Origin: Winogradskyella psychrotolerans RS-3
GTDB taxonomy: Bacteria; Bacteroidota; Bacteroidia; Flavobacteriales; Flavobacteriaceae
Reading direction: 5' to 3'
Length of the DNA stretch: 64,000 nt
Assembly (NCBI RefSeq): GCF_000427335.1
Contig: NZ_ATMR01000094.1
Location: forward strand, 91,036 to 155,035
Shown here: positions 43,873-54,400 of the stretch, one piece after another
How the letters are laid out: every line of letters begins with the position of its first letter
Position numbering within the stretch: position 1 is the stretch's first letter
Translations under genes and position numbers: made by a program
The notes under the pieces: model-generated
The model's database searches: none
The model's input: the letters and a program-made list of their open reading frames with translations, nothing else
What the model was told of the DNA's origin: nothing

Positions 43873-46719
43873 ATGAAAAAACGACTACTCATTTTTGCTT
43901 TTATTCAGCTTTCTTTCATTTCATTTTCACAAACAACATATACAGTTAACAGTCCAGCAGATTTGCCAGATATTAATCTGAACGATTCATTTTGTGGAGA
44001 CTCCCAAGGTAACTGTACGTTGCGTGCAGCCATGCAAAACGCCAATAAAACAAGTAATAAAGATAGCATAGAATTTGATATTTCTGGAAATGCACCATTT
44101 GTAATTACGGTTACAGATGTATTACCTCCTATCGCACAACCTCTTATTATAGATGGTAGAACACAATTAGATTATATAAACTCACCAATAATAGAAATCG
44201 ATGGCTCTACTTTAGCAGGCACGCATAATGGCATACAACTCATTGGTAGTTCTGAAGGAAGTGAAATTTATGGATTGAGTATTGGTGGTTTTAAAAGAAT
44301 GGATATTTATCCCTATAGCTTTGGAATGGGTATGTATGCAATCACTGGCAATCATATTATTCAATCCAATTATGTAGGTCTAAAACCCGACGGTTCTACC
44401 ATAAATTCTAATACAGGAGGTGGATTGTATTTTAATAATACAGGAGGAAACCAAATAGGAGGCATCTTAGCCAACCAAGGGAATGTTATTTCAGGAAACC
44501 TAATAGGTGGTGTTACCTTTGAGGGCACACCAATCAATTCGGCAGCATCAAATAATAGTGTCCAAGGCAATTTAATAGGTACTGATGCCACCGGAACTTT
44601 AGTAAGAGGCAATACCTATAATGTTCAGTTTTTAAATGCCTATAATAATACTTTAGGTGGTAACAGTATAGGAGCTCGTAACATTATTTCTGGAAGTAAT
44701 AGTGCAACTGCTAATAATGTGGGTACAGGAATAGCACTCTCAGGACCTGAATGTTATGGTAACAAAGTCATTGGTAATTATATTGGTACAGATATTACAG
44801 GAACACAATCCTTACCTAATGTAAGAGGTGGCGTTTTTATGCTTTTTGGAGCCCATGATAATGAGATAGGCACTGACCAAGCAGGTGAAGGAAATATTAT
44901 ATCTGGTAATGGGTTATATGGTATTTATAGTCAAGGTGGTGAAACGGATCATGTAGATTCTAACAGTATTAAAGGCAATTATATAGGTGTAGATGTTACC
45001 GGAAATGTGGCTTTACCAAATGGTAAGGGTATCGTTTTTAATGTAATGAACAACAATAATAATATTATTGGTGGTACAACTGCTAATTCTAGAAATATTA
45101 TTTCAGGTAATACGGGTGATGGAATTTCTATTAATAACGGAAATAACAACCAAATTATTGGAAATTACATCGGAACAAATGCTGAGGGAACTGCTGCAAT
45201 CGCCAATGATTATGGACTTTATGTAGCTGGTGGTAACACGACTATTGGTGGACAAACTGCAGGTTCAAGAAATATTATATCTGGTAATAATTATGGCATC
45301 TATATTAGTGAAAGTACCTCAAATGGGTCTTCAATAAAAGGTAATTATATTGGATTAAACGCAACAGGTACAGGTCCTATAGCAAATTCAATAGGACTCA
45401 CATTGTCCTCTACATCTACAAATTGTGTTGTTGGTGGCGATAATCCTCTAGATAGAAATATCATATCAGGTAATAGCTATTTAGGAATGTATGCTTCTGG
45501 TACAGCAAATGTGATAAAAAATAATTATGTAGGCTTAAATCCTGAAGGTGATGGTGTTATTGGAAATGAGAAAGAAGGCATACGGTTTTATAATACTTTA
45601 ACGGATACTGAAGTTTCAGAAAACACAATTTCCGGAAATGGAACCATAGCTAGTCAAGCATTTAATGTTTATTTTCTAACGGCTAATGGGTTGCATTTTT
45701 TCAATAATAAAATAGGCACCTTGCCCGATGGTAATACAGGTGTTACCAATCTTGGGACAGGTATTGGTCTTTTTAACTCCAGTAATAACACTATTGGAGG
45801 ACTTACAGCAGCTGAGGGCAACATTATAGGGAGTCATAACAATAATGCTATAATTTTGATTTTAGACTCTAATAATAACGTATTAAGTTATAACAAAATA
45901 GGTGTGGGATTAGATGGAGTTACAAGCCTTGGGAATGGGTTTGTAGGTATTGGGATTTTTGATGCCAATGTAAACAATGCAATTACTCATAATATTATAG
46001 CAAACAATCAAAAGGGAGTTAGCTTAAGTCCTAGTCCAGGTTTTCCAACACAAGTCACCATTTCGGAGAACAGTATCTTTAACAATTCAGTTATTGGAAT
46101 TGATTTGGTAGGAGCAACAGCAAATGATGTGAGCGATGCAGATACTGGACCTAACAATCTTCAAAACACACCAGAAGTTAGTTCTATTATTTTTTTAGGA
46201 GAAGATGTTATAGAAATCACTTATGCAGTTCCAAGTTCTATAGCCAATTCTGCATATCCTTTGGTAATCGAATTTTTTGGAGCAGATAATGGTCAAGGAA
46301 AATTATTTATAGATGCTGATGTTTATACAGCTACAGGAGTTAAAACCATTACCTTAAATCTTCCTACAGGTTTTGATGTAAATGATTATAACAACATTGT
46401 TGCAACGGCTACAGATGCAAACGGTAATACTTCAGAATTCGGAATCAACGTTAATTATCCATTATCGGTTTCACAGTTTGAAAATAACAGGTTCAAACTT
46501 TATCCAAACCCAGTTTCTAATGTGTTATTTATTAAATCACCAGTTTCAGAAGCCTATAATTTAGAATTAATAAACACTTTAGGTCAAGTGGTTTTGACTC
46601 AAAAAAATAATAATGCTTCAATAGAATTGAAAGTTTCAAGCTTATCAAATGGACTCTATTTTTTAAATATTACTTCTGAAAGAGGAACTACTGAAATCAT
46701 CAAATTCATTAAGAATTAA
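43873..46719 (+). CDS. Secreted right-handed beta-helix protein with T9SS sorting domain
   Basis: A 948-aa secreted protein: signal peptide to ~residue 19 (FSQTTY), a CSLREA-type start (GDSQGNCTLRAAMQNANKTS), then many ~20-25-aa parallel beta-helix coils with recurring NIISGN, IKGNYIG and GTDATGT motifs (residues ~60-760), a short beta domain, and a type A T9SS C-terminal domain (residues ~870-948: FKLYPNPVSNVLFI ... IKFIKN). It is thus exported by the type IX system and attached or released outside. Pectate-lyase-like folds can be adhesins or polysaccharide-binding; I see no catalytic motif. Confidence 0.9.
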   Translation: MKKRLLIFAFIQLSFISFSQTTYTVNSPADLPDINLNDSFCGDSQGNCTLRAAMQNANKTSNKDSIEFDISGNAPFVITVTDVLPPIAQPLIIDGRTQLDYINSPIIEIDGSTLAGTHNGIQLIGSSEGSEIYGLSIGGFKRMDIYPYSFGMGMYAITGNHIIQSNYVGLKPDGSTINSNTGGGLYFNNTGGNQIGGILANQGNVISGNLIGGVTFEGTPINSAASNNSVQGNLIGTDATGTLVRGNTYNVQFLNAYNNTLGGNSIGARNIISGSNSATANNVGTGIALSGPECYGNKVIGNYIGTDITGTQSLPNVRGGVFMLFGAHDNEIGTDQAGEGNIISGNGLYGIYSQGGETDHVDSNSIKGNYIGVDVTGNVALPNGKGIVFNVMNNNNNIIGGTTANSRNIISGNTGDGISINNGNNNQIIGNYIGTNAEGTAAIANDYGLYVAGGNTTIGGQTAGSRNIISGNNYGIYISESTSNGSSIKGNYIGLNATGTGPIANSIGLTLSSTSTNCVVGGDNPLDRNIISGNSYLGMYASGTANVIKNNYVGLNPEGDGVIGNEKEGIRFYNTLTDTEVSENTISGNGTIASQAFNVYFLTANGLHFFNNKIGTLPDGNTGVTNLGTGIGLFNSSNNTIGGLTAAEGNIIGSHNNNAIILILDSNNNVLSYNKIGVGLDGVTSLGNGFVGIGIFDANVNNAITHNIIANNQKGVSLSPSPGFPTQVTISENSIFNNSVIGIDLVGATANDVSDADTGPNNLQNTPEVSSIIFLGEDVIEITYAVPSSIANSAYPLVIEFFGADNGQGKLFIDADVYTATGVKTITLNLPTGFDVNDYNNIVATATDANGNTSEFGINVNYPLSVSQFENNRFKLYPNPVSNVLFIKSPVSEAYNLELINTLGQVVLTQKNNNASIELKVSSLSNGLYFLNITSERGTTEIIKFIKN

Positions 46720-46726
46720 AAAGTTA

Positions 46727-47287
46727 ATGATGAAAATCTATTTAAAAATACTCACTGTTTTTCTGTTAATGTTCTCTTGCCAATCCAATAAAAAAGAAGG
46801 CAATAATTTGGAATCAGCACTAGAAAAAGAGCACACGTCTCAAAATAACGACATAGATGTCATTATTACGCAACAACAGTTTAGTGATTTTTTTCCAAAA
46901 GAACTTGGAGATTATAAACTTATAGAGGTTTCCGAAGAGACAGTGCTATCTCGTACAATAACGAGTGCATTTTATTTGAAGGGCGAGGATATGAAGAATA
47001 ATATGGAATACAGTATCGAAGATGGTTATAAAAAGGGTGCTTCAGTAATTAAAGAATTTGAAACATCCTATAGGTACAAGAATAAAGGAGAAGGAGATAC
47101 AGAATATATTTACGAAGAACGCAATGGCTACCAAACCATCGCTTTTTTGCAGCCAGAGGTAAACCTTAATGAAATTTGGTTTGTTTATAACCAACGTTTT
47201 AGCATTGTTTTGGAAGGGACTGAAGATTCAGATAAACTATGGTCTTATATCAAAGAAAAGGATTTAAAAAAATTGGATAAGTATTAA
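46727..47287 (+). CDS. Lipoprotein of unknown function
   Basis: A 186-aa lipoprotein (lipobox LLMFSC; Cys ~18). The first two codons are both Met, so the start may be 46727 or 46730. The mature domain (QQQFSDFFPKELGDYKLIEV, YSIEDGYKKGASVIKEFE, IVLEGTEDSDKLWSYI) is compact and alpha/beta; I do not recognise it. It follows the T9SS beta-helix gene by 7 nt and precedes a DUF4870 gene by 4 nt, so the three genes form an operon. Confidence 0.8.
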   Translation: MMKIYLKILTVFLLMFSCQSNKKEGNNLESALEKEHTSQNNDIDVIITQQQFSDFFPKELGDYKLIEVSEETVLSRTITSAFYLKGEDMKNNMEYSIEDGYKKGASVIKEFETSYRYKNKGEGDTEYIYEERNGYQTIAFLQPEVNLNEIWFVYNQRFSIVLEGTEDSDKLWSYIKEKDLKKLDKY

Positions 47288-47291
47288 AATC

Positions 47292-47645
47292 ATGAAAATA
47301 ATGGCATCAATACACAATAAAACAGTCACCGAAAACGAAGGGAAAACTATAGCTATTATTGCTTACATCACCCTTATAGGATTAATCATTGCTTTTGTAA
47401 TGAATAGTGAAAAAAAGAACGAATTTGCTAGATATCATATTAAACAATCACTTGGTTTAGCGTTGACAGGCTTGACTTTGTTGATTATTGGGCTTATTCC
47501 CATTCTAGGATGGCTCATAAATATTGTTGGAATATTTGTTTTGCTATACCTATGGATAATGGGATTAATAAATGCCATTAATGGAAATGAAAAACCATTA
47601 CCAATTTTAGGACACAAATATTTAGAATGGTTTAAAAATTTATAA
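47292..47645 (+). CDS. DUF4870-type small membrane protein
   Basis: A 117-aa integral membrane protein with three hydrophobic segments (~residues 21-37, 52-74, 77-95) and the DUF4870-type signature EGKTIAIIAYITLIGLIIAF ... FARYHIKQSLGLAL ... GLINAINGNEKPLPILG. The likely start is 47292 or the second Met at 47301 (MASIHNKT). No function known; often found in operons with envelope proteins, as here. Confidence 0.87.
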   Translation: MKIMASIHNKTVTENEGKTIAIIAYITLIGLIIAFVMNSEKKNEFARYHIKQSLGLALTGLTLLIIGLIPILGWLINIVGIFVLLYLWIMGLINAINGNEKPLPILGHKYLEWFKNL

Positions 47646-47656
47646 AAACTCTCATT

Positions 47657-50600
47657 ATGAAAATAAAATTACTAGTCAGTATGGTTTTAAGTATTCTGTT
47701 AAATTCTATAGAAGCACAAGTAGAAAAAGTAGAAACTTATTTAGTAGGTACAAAAATAACTTACTATTCAAACCAATGCGGAAACACGATTCCAGAAGCT
47801 CAAGGGAAAATATCTTTTTGTGATAGTCAGAATAATTTGGGAGTGGTAGAAGCGAGTTATGGATTAAATTTTAGAGGTATAAATGAAATAGTGCCTAATT
47901 ATTATAATACTGATGAAATGTTTTTAACGGACACGGGAGTTTCTATTAGAAAAACCGATGGTACTTGGGATAATATACCGGAGTTTACAGCACCTAGAGG
48001 CTCTCTTAATAGTAATGCGGCAGCTATTGGAGATGCTATTGTTAATAGTGATGGTTTATTGTTTTTTGATCATGGTAATAATTGGGGTTTACATTATTTG
48101 GACCTAACCACAAAAACCTATAATACATTATCCTATGCTACTGGAACAGGAGGTAGTAACGGTAATTACACACATTCCTTTGCCTATGATGCCGTAAACC
48201 ATGTAACCTATATTATGGCACAATCAGGCGGGAATTCAGGTTATAAAATTTTTAAATATGAAAACAACACGTTAAGCTATTTGGGCGGACTTCCAGCAGA
48301 AGTAACTGGAGAAAACAGTTATAGTAAATTAATAGTTGCCAATGAAGCGCTGTATTTTGGAACTTCAACAGGCTTATATAAATTAAATAAAAATACGATT
48401 GCTCTAGAGGAATCTTATTTAACAGATTCGTCTCAGTTTACTACTGATGTGCAGGATATTATTGATGATGGAAATGGAAACCTTTGGTTGGCAAATAGAA
48501 ACAATAATGATGGTGCCATCTATAAATTTAATATGGCAAGCGAAGCTGTTAAGACCTTCCAACTTGCAAAAACCACAACAGCAAATTATACTTTTAATAG
48601 CTTAGACATTGATAACAATGGAACGGTTTGGGCAACGGCCAATAATCTATCTGGTTTTGTAGAGTTAGTTCCAACAGAAACCAATCCTACTTGGACGGTT
48701 AGATCTATGACAGACATCGATGATTTAGGATTCCACATGACCTATGCGCCAGGTGTAGTTTCCAAGTTCAATAATAAAATTTACATTATGGTTATCAATA
48801 ATGGCTATTCACAAGATATCTTTAATTACGAGGCTATTGTTAATGATAATGGTGTTTGGAGTGGTATTTCAGACGATGAACCAGATAATTTTTCTGATAA
48901 AATGACGCTCAGATATCATTATGCTTATCCAGATGCCAATGGTATATGGTGGTATAATTATTATGATGGAGGTATTATGACTTATATTTCCAATACCGAT
49001 GAATTTAGCAAGCAATATCGTTTAGGAACTACAGTATCCTTTATTTTAGATTATGATGGAAAACCAATAATTGGAGGAGGCAGCGCACATGAAATACGAA
49101 AAGTATATACACCTTATGTCTCCAAAATGCCAGAATTGAGCAGCAATGATATCACACAATTTCATAAATATAAAGACCAGATATGGGTATTCAGTAGAAC
49201 GGCTAGAAAAATATTTGTATATAAACATAACCAATTAATACAAACTTTTAATCTAGACGAAACTACATATAACACTTGGTACGATTTTACACCAGGTATT
49301 AACGGAAATGCCTTTTTTGCTAAACGTTTAGGTAATAATGAGGTAGAGTTTAAAAAATTTGATACTAATACACAAATCACTACCACCTTTTTAAGCACGA
49401 CGTATTTAGGTACTATCAAAGAATTGATTCCACTACCAAATGGCAATGTGGCCGTTATTTGCTCTAGTGGCATCTTTTTATTTAATGGTACTACGTTGAC
49501 GGCTATTGGAAATGATGTGTATGCCGATTTATCTAATATAGCAACTGGAATTTCAGATTTATATGGAAAAATCTATCTATTATCTTCAAGTGGAAAAATC
49601 ATTAGTATAGAAAATCCAGAAACCGCAACACCAATATTTTCTACTACTCAAGTTTCTGGAACTTCAGGATTAGTGCCTTATAATGCATTTTATAGTCCAT
49701 CGACCTTAGCTATTGATGCTAATGGTGCGTTTTGGTCGCATGCTTCAGACAAATGGTTTAAAATCACAACCGATAATACCGTTCCTCAGTTTTTAAATGA
49801 AGGTTTTACTTATGGTATAACGGGAAATGTGTATGTGGATATTAATGAAAACAATCAATTTGATGTTGGTGAAGGTTACCCAAATCAAAAACTAACCCTA
49901 AAAACAAGTACAGGTGCTATTTTTGAATTGTACACACTTGCTGAAGGAAGCTATTATTTCCCTTATTTTGAGGGTTTAGGTACTTATGAGATTACGCTTC
50001 CTGTTCTAAGTCCTTTTGTAGTAGCACCAGAACGTCAAAGTATAGTAAACGTCACAGATTTAGACGCGAATACAAACGTAACTGATATTCAATTGCAGCC
50101 TAAGAATATAGAGTCGCTATTGATAAAATCTTCTGCAAAGCAAGGTGCTTGGGCTTTTACACGTTCTAATTTTGAAAACACGTTTACCACAGCCATAGGG
50201 AATTTGTCTTATACTAAAACATTCAATAATGTTGACTTTGATTATGTGTTTTTTAATGAAGATGAAGGCACGAACAATACATTACCAGCTATTGTAGACG
50301 TAAAAGTAACAAGACTGCAACCTACACAACCATTTCATCTCATTGATAAACTCACAATAGAACCAAGAAGCCATAAATGGAAAACCAATGTGAATCCAAG
50401 TACTTATACATCTTCTGTAATGTCATTAACACCAGTTATAACTACGGTTGCAGATACCACAAAAGTATCATTTTCGTTACCACAGATTAGTCCATTGGAT
50501 ACTTATATTCTTGAGGTTAAAACCGGCTTGTTTACACCAGCTAGCAATGGATCTGTGGTGAGCTATGGAGTTGAAAAAACGGCTAGTGACGAATTTGGAG

Positions 50601-51481
50601 GTGGTATCCCAGAACTAAATGTTTATGAGCTCATTCCAAGAAAACCTGAGAATGAACAAGGTTTTCCAGATTTGGGAGGGCCATACAAGACACCTGAAGA
50701 GATTTATGAAGAACCGCCATATCAGGAAAGAAAAGATGTCTATTCAGATGGTCCTTACAATACTCCAATTCGTTCCTCTTACGATCCTAATGATAAATTG
50801 GTAAATCCTGGAGTGCCAGAAGCCTTGAATGAAATTCAATTAAGCGAAAAATGGTTGAGCTATACCATTCGGTTTCAAAATGAAGGTAATTTTTCTGCTA
50901 AAGATGTTTTTATAGTGGATTCTTTAGATCAAAAATTCGATAAATATTCTTTGACACTATTAGAAAGTTCTCATCCATTAGCTATCGAAACCATTAAATC
51001 TAATGATCAGAATATTGTAAAATTCAATTTTAATGATATTTATTTAGACTATACAGCAAATGATGAATTAGCAAGTCAAGGTTATATTAAATACATGATT
51101 AAAGCAAAAGACGATGTTGTTGTTAATGATATTATGCAAAATAGAGCAGCCATCTACTTTGATCAGAATCCACCAATCATTACCAATTTAACCCAAAATA
51201 AATATGTTGAAGTCGTACTCAGTATCAGTCAATTTGATAGCGATAATCATAGCGTAAAATTATGGCCAAACCCTGTAGATACTCTGGTAAATATAAAATT
51301 AACAGAAGCAATTTCGTTTACCGTTAGTGTCCATAATTTATTAGGTCAAGATGTACAATCCAATACTAGCTTTAAAACGAATCATTTGTTGGATGTTTCA
51401 GATTTAAAAACAGGGATTTACATTTTAACGGTTAGTACTCAAAACGGGAATTCTCAATCCGTAAAATTTATTAAAAATTAA
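47657..51481 (+). CDS. Giant T9SS-secreted beta-propeller protein, copy 1
   Basis: A 1274-aa secreted protein: signal peptide (to ~residue 20, SIEAQ), two-component-regulator-propeller-like repeats over ~residues 100-690 (GNLWLANRNNNDGAIYKFN, GTVWATANNLSGFVEL), a SdrD/Cna-B-like domain (~720-800: NVYVDINENNQFDVGEGYPN), a DUF7619-type domain (~1035-1190: SSYDPNDKLVNPGVP, WLSYTIRFQNEGNFSAKDVF) and a type A T9SS sorting domain ending QSVKFIKN. A close tandem paralogue follows after 12 nt. Role unknown; surface adhesin or binding protein is inference. Confidence 0.92.
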   Translation: MKIKLLVSMVLSILLNSIEAQVEKVETYLVGTKITYYSNQCGNTIPEAQGKISFCDSQNNLGVVEASYGLNFRGINEIVPNYYNTDEMFLTDTGVSIRKTDGTWDNIPEFTAPRGSLNSNAAAIGDAIVNSDGLLFFDHGNNWGLHYLDLTTKTYNTLSYATGTGGSNGNYTHSFAYDAVNHVTYIMAQSGGNSGYKIFKYENNTLSYLGGLPAEVTGENSYSKLIVANEALYFGTSTGLYKLNKNTIALEESYLTDSSQFTTDVQDIIDDGNGNLWLANRNNNDGAIYKFNMASEAVKTFQLAKTTTANYTFNSLDIDNNGTVWATANNLSGFVELVPTETNPTWTVRSMTDIDDLGFHMTYAPGVVSKFNNKIYIMVINNGYSQDIFNYEAIVNDNGVWSGISDDEPDNFSDKMTLRYHYAYPDANGIWWYNYYDGGIMTYISNTDEFSKQYRLGTTVSFILDYDGKPIIGGGSAHEIRKVYTPYVSKMPELSSNDITQFHKYKDQIWVFSRTARKIFVYKHNQLIQTFNLDETTYNTWYDFTPGINGNAFFAKRLGNNEVEFKKFDTNTQITTTFLSTTYLGTIKELIPLPNGNVAVICSSGIFLFNGTTLTAIGNDVYADLSNIATGISDLYGKIYLLSSSGKIISIENPETATPIFSTTQVSGTSGLVPYNAFYSPSTLAIDANGAFWSHASDKWFKITTDNTVPQFLNEGFTYGITGNVYVDINENNQFDVGEGYPNQKLTLKTSTGAIFELYTLAEGSYYFPYFEGLGTYEITLPVLSPFVVAPERQSIVNVTDLDANTNVTDIQLQPKNIESLLIKSSAKQGAWAFTRSNFENTFTTAIGNLSYTKTFNNVDFDYVFFNEDEGTNNTLPAIVDVKVTRLQPTQPFHLIDKLTIEPRSHKWKTNVNPSTYTSSVMSLTPVITTVADTTKVSFSLPQISPLDTYILEVKTGLFTPASNGSVVSYGVEKTASDEFGGGIPELNVYELIPRKPENEQGFPDLGGPYKTPEEIYEEPPYQERKDVYSDGPYNTPIRSSYDPNDKLVNPGVPEALNEIQLSEKWLSYTIRFQNEGNFSAKDVFIVDSLDQKFDKYSLTLLESSHPLAIETIKSNDQNIVKFNFNDIYLDYTANDELASQGYIKYMIKAKDDVVVNDIMQNRAAIYFDQNPPIITNLTQNKYVEVVLSISQFDSDNHSVKLWPNPVDTLVNIKLTEAISFTVSVHNLLGQDVQSNTSFKTNHLLDVSDLKTGIYILTVSTQNGNSQSVKFIKN

Positions 51482-51493
51482 AAAAACCTCGCC

Positions 51494-54400
51494 ATGAAAA
51501 CAAAATTACTAATCAGTATAGGCTTATGTCTTCTAATAAACACTTTAGAAGCACAAGTGCAAAAAGTAGAAACTTACCTCGTAGGTACAAAAGTGACCTA
51601 TTATCCTAACCAATGTGGCAATACGATACCTGAGGCTCAGGGCAAAGTCACTTTTTGTGACAGTCAGAATAATTTGGGAGTGGTAGAAGCTAGTTACGGA
51701 CTTAATTATAGAGCTATTAGAAAAATGGTTCCGAATTACTATAACGATGACGAAGTATTTATAACACAAGCAGGGATTTCAATAAAAAAGACAGATGGTA
51801 CTTGGCAAAACATTCCAAACTTTGTGATACCAAGAACGACAACTAATTCTGCAGATGCTAGGAGAGCAATTATAGACCACACAGGGAAATTATTCTTTTT
51901 TCATGGGTTTAATTTTGGTTTACATTATTTAGACCTAACCACAAATACATTTCATTTATTATCCTATGACACAGCAACTGGTGGAAGTGTGAGTAATTAC
52001 ACCAATTCATTTGCTTATGATGGTAGTACAAACACTACTTATATTGTTGCAGGAAATGGAAGTACACATCGGATTTATAAACATGAAAACGAAACACTGA
52101 GTTTTTTAGGAAACCTACCAACAGCAGTTACAGGCGAAAATAGTGAAAGCACGCTACTCTTTGCTAATGATGCCTTGTATTATGGAACCACAACAGGCCT
52201 ATATAAATTAAATAAAAACACGATTGCTTTAGAGGAATCCTACTTAACGGATACATCTCAATATATTGTAAATGTACAGGACGTTGCTGATGATGGAAAT
52301 GGAAATCTATGGTTGGCAAATTTAACAGGTACAAATGGTGTTATATATAAATTTAATATAGCAACTGAAGCTATTGCTGCGTTTCAATTAGCAAAAACAC
52401 CAACACAAAACTATTCTTTTAACAATTTGGACATTGATAATAATGGAAAGGTTTGGGCAACAGCTCATAATTTATCCGGTTTTGTGGAATTAGAACCCGA
52501 TGAAACCAACCCAGTTTGGACGATAAGAACATTAGCAGATATGGCAGTTTTAGGTTTTAAAATGACCTATTCACCTTCAGAAGTATATAGGTACAATAAC
52601 AAGATTTATATTATCACCACTAGCAACACGTCGTCATCTTCTGATATTAATTATGAAGCCTTTGTTAATGATAACGGACTTTGGAGTGGTATTACAGATG
52701 ATGCACCAGACAATCTTTCGAATAAATTGTTAAGTGCCTACTATTTTGCCTATCCAGATGCAGATGGTATGTGGTTTTACAACTTTTATGATGGAGGCAT
52801 ATTGAGTTACATTTCAAACACAGACGAATTTAAAAAACAATTCAATTTGGGAGGGACAAGCTCTTTTGTTTTAGATGCAGATGGCAATCCTGTAATTAAT
52901 TACCAAACGTTGAAAAAAGTGTATATGCCTTATGTCGCAAATTTACCAAGTCATGGTTCTAGTGCAATTACCCAATATCATAGATACAAAGATCAGATTT
53001 GGATGTTTAGTAATTCGGCAAGAAAAATTTTTGTCTATAAACACAATCAGTTACTACAAACGTTCAATTTAGATGAAACGACCTATAGCAATTGGTACGA
53101 TTTTACACCAGATATCAACGGAAATGCCTTTTTTGCTAAAAATGTGGGGAGTGGGATTGAGTTCAAAAAGTTCGATACTACGACCCAAACCACTTCAACT
53201 TTTATTAGCACCGTTAGTTTAGGAAGCGTTAAAGAATTAATTCCATTACCAAATGGCAATGTCGCTGTTATTTGTGGAGGAGGTATCTTTTTATTTGATG
53301 GAACAGATTTAACAAGTATTGGTGCCAATGACTTTTCTGCATTATATAATATTGTTGCTGGAGTTTCCGATATCAATGGGAAGATTTGGATGTTAACAAA
53401 TGATTCTGCTCGGTTAATTAGTATTGAAAACCCAGAAGCTTCAACTCCTGTTTTTTCTTCTATTCAAGTAGAAGGTGGTTCCGGATTGATTCCTTACAAT
53501 TCATTTTACAGACCAAAAGTATTGGCAATTGATGCCAATGGTGCATTCTGGTCGCATGCTTCCACTAAATGGATGAAAATAACGACGGATAATACAGCTC
53601 CTCAGTTTTTAAATGAGGGAGTCACGTATGGCATCGCTGGAAATGTGTATGTGGACATCAATGAAAACAATCAATTTGATACCAATGAAGCCTATCCTAA
53701 TCAAAAATTAACTCTAAAAACCAGTACAGGTGCAATTTATGAATTGTACACAAAGTCTGATGGAAGCTATTATTTCCCCTATTTTGAAGGCTTAGGTACT
53801 TACGATATTACACTTCCCGTAATAAGTCCTTATGTATCTGCTCCAGAGCGTCAGCGACTTGTAAACGTCACTGATTTAGATACGGATACAAACGTAACTG
53901 ATATTCAATTACAACCTAAGAATATAGAATCACTTCTAATAAAGTCATCTGCAAAACAAGGAGCTTGGGCCTTTACGCGTTCCAATTTTGAAAACACGTT
54001 TACCACAGCCATAGGGAATTTGTCTTATACTAAAACGTTCAATAATGTGGACTTTGATTATGTGTTTTTCAATAATGAAGAAGGCACTAATAATACATTA
54101 CCAGCTATTGAAGAGGTAAAAATAACACGATTGCAACCCTTGCAGCCGTTCCATATAATAGATAATCTTACTATTGAACCTAGAAGTCATAAGTGGTCAA
54201 CTAATATAGATCCTAGTGCTTATACTTCGACGCTTTTGTCTTTAACTCCAATTATAACGACGGTTGCGGATACTACAAAAGTGTCCTTCACTTTGCCACA
54301 AATAAGCCCATTAGACACGTATGTGCTTGAAGTTAAAACCGAATTATTTACACCAGCCAACAATGGATCTGTGGTGAGTTATGGAGTTGGAAAAACGGCT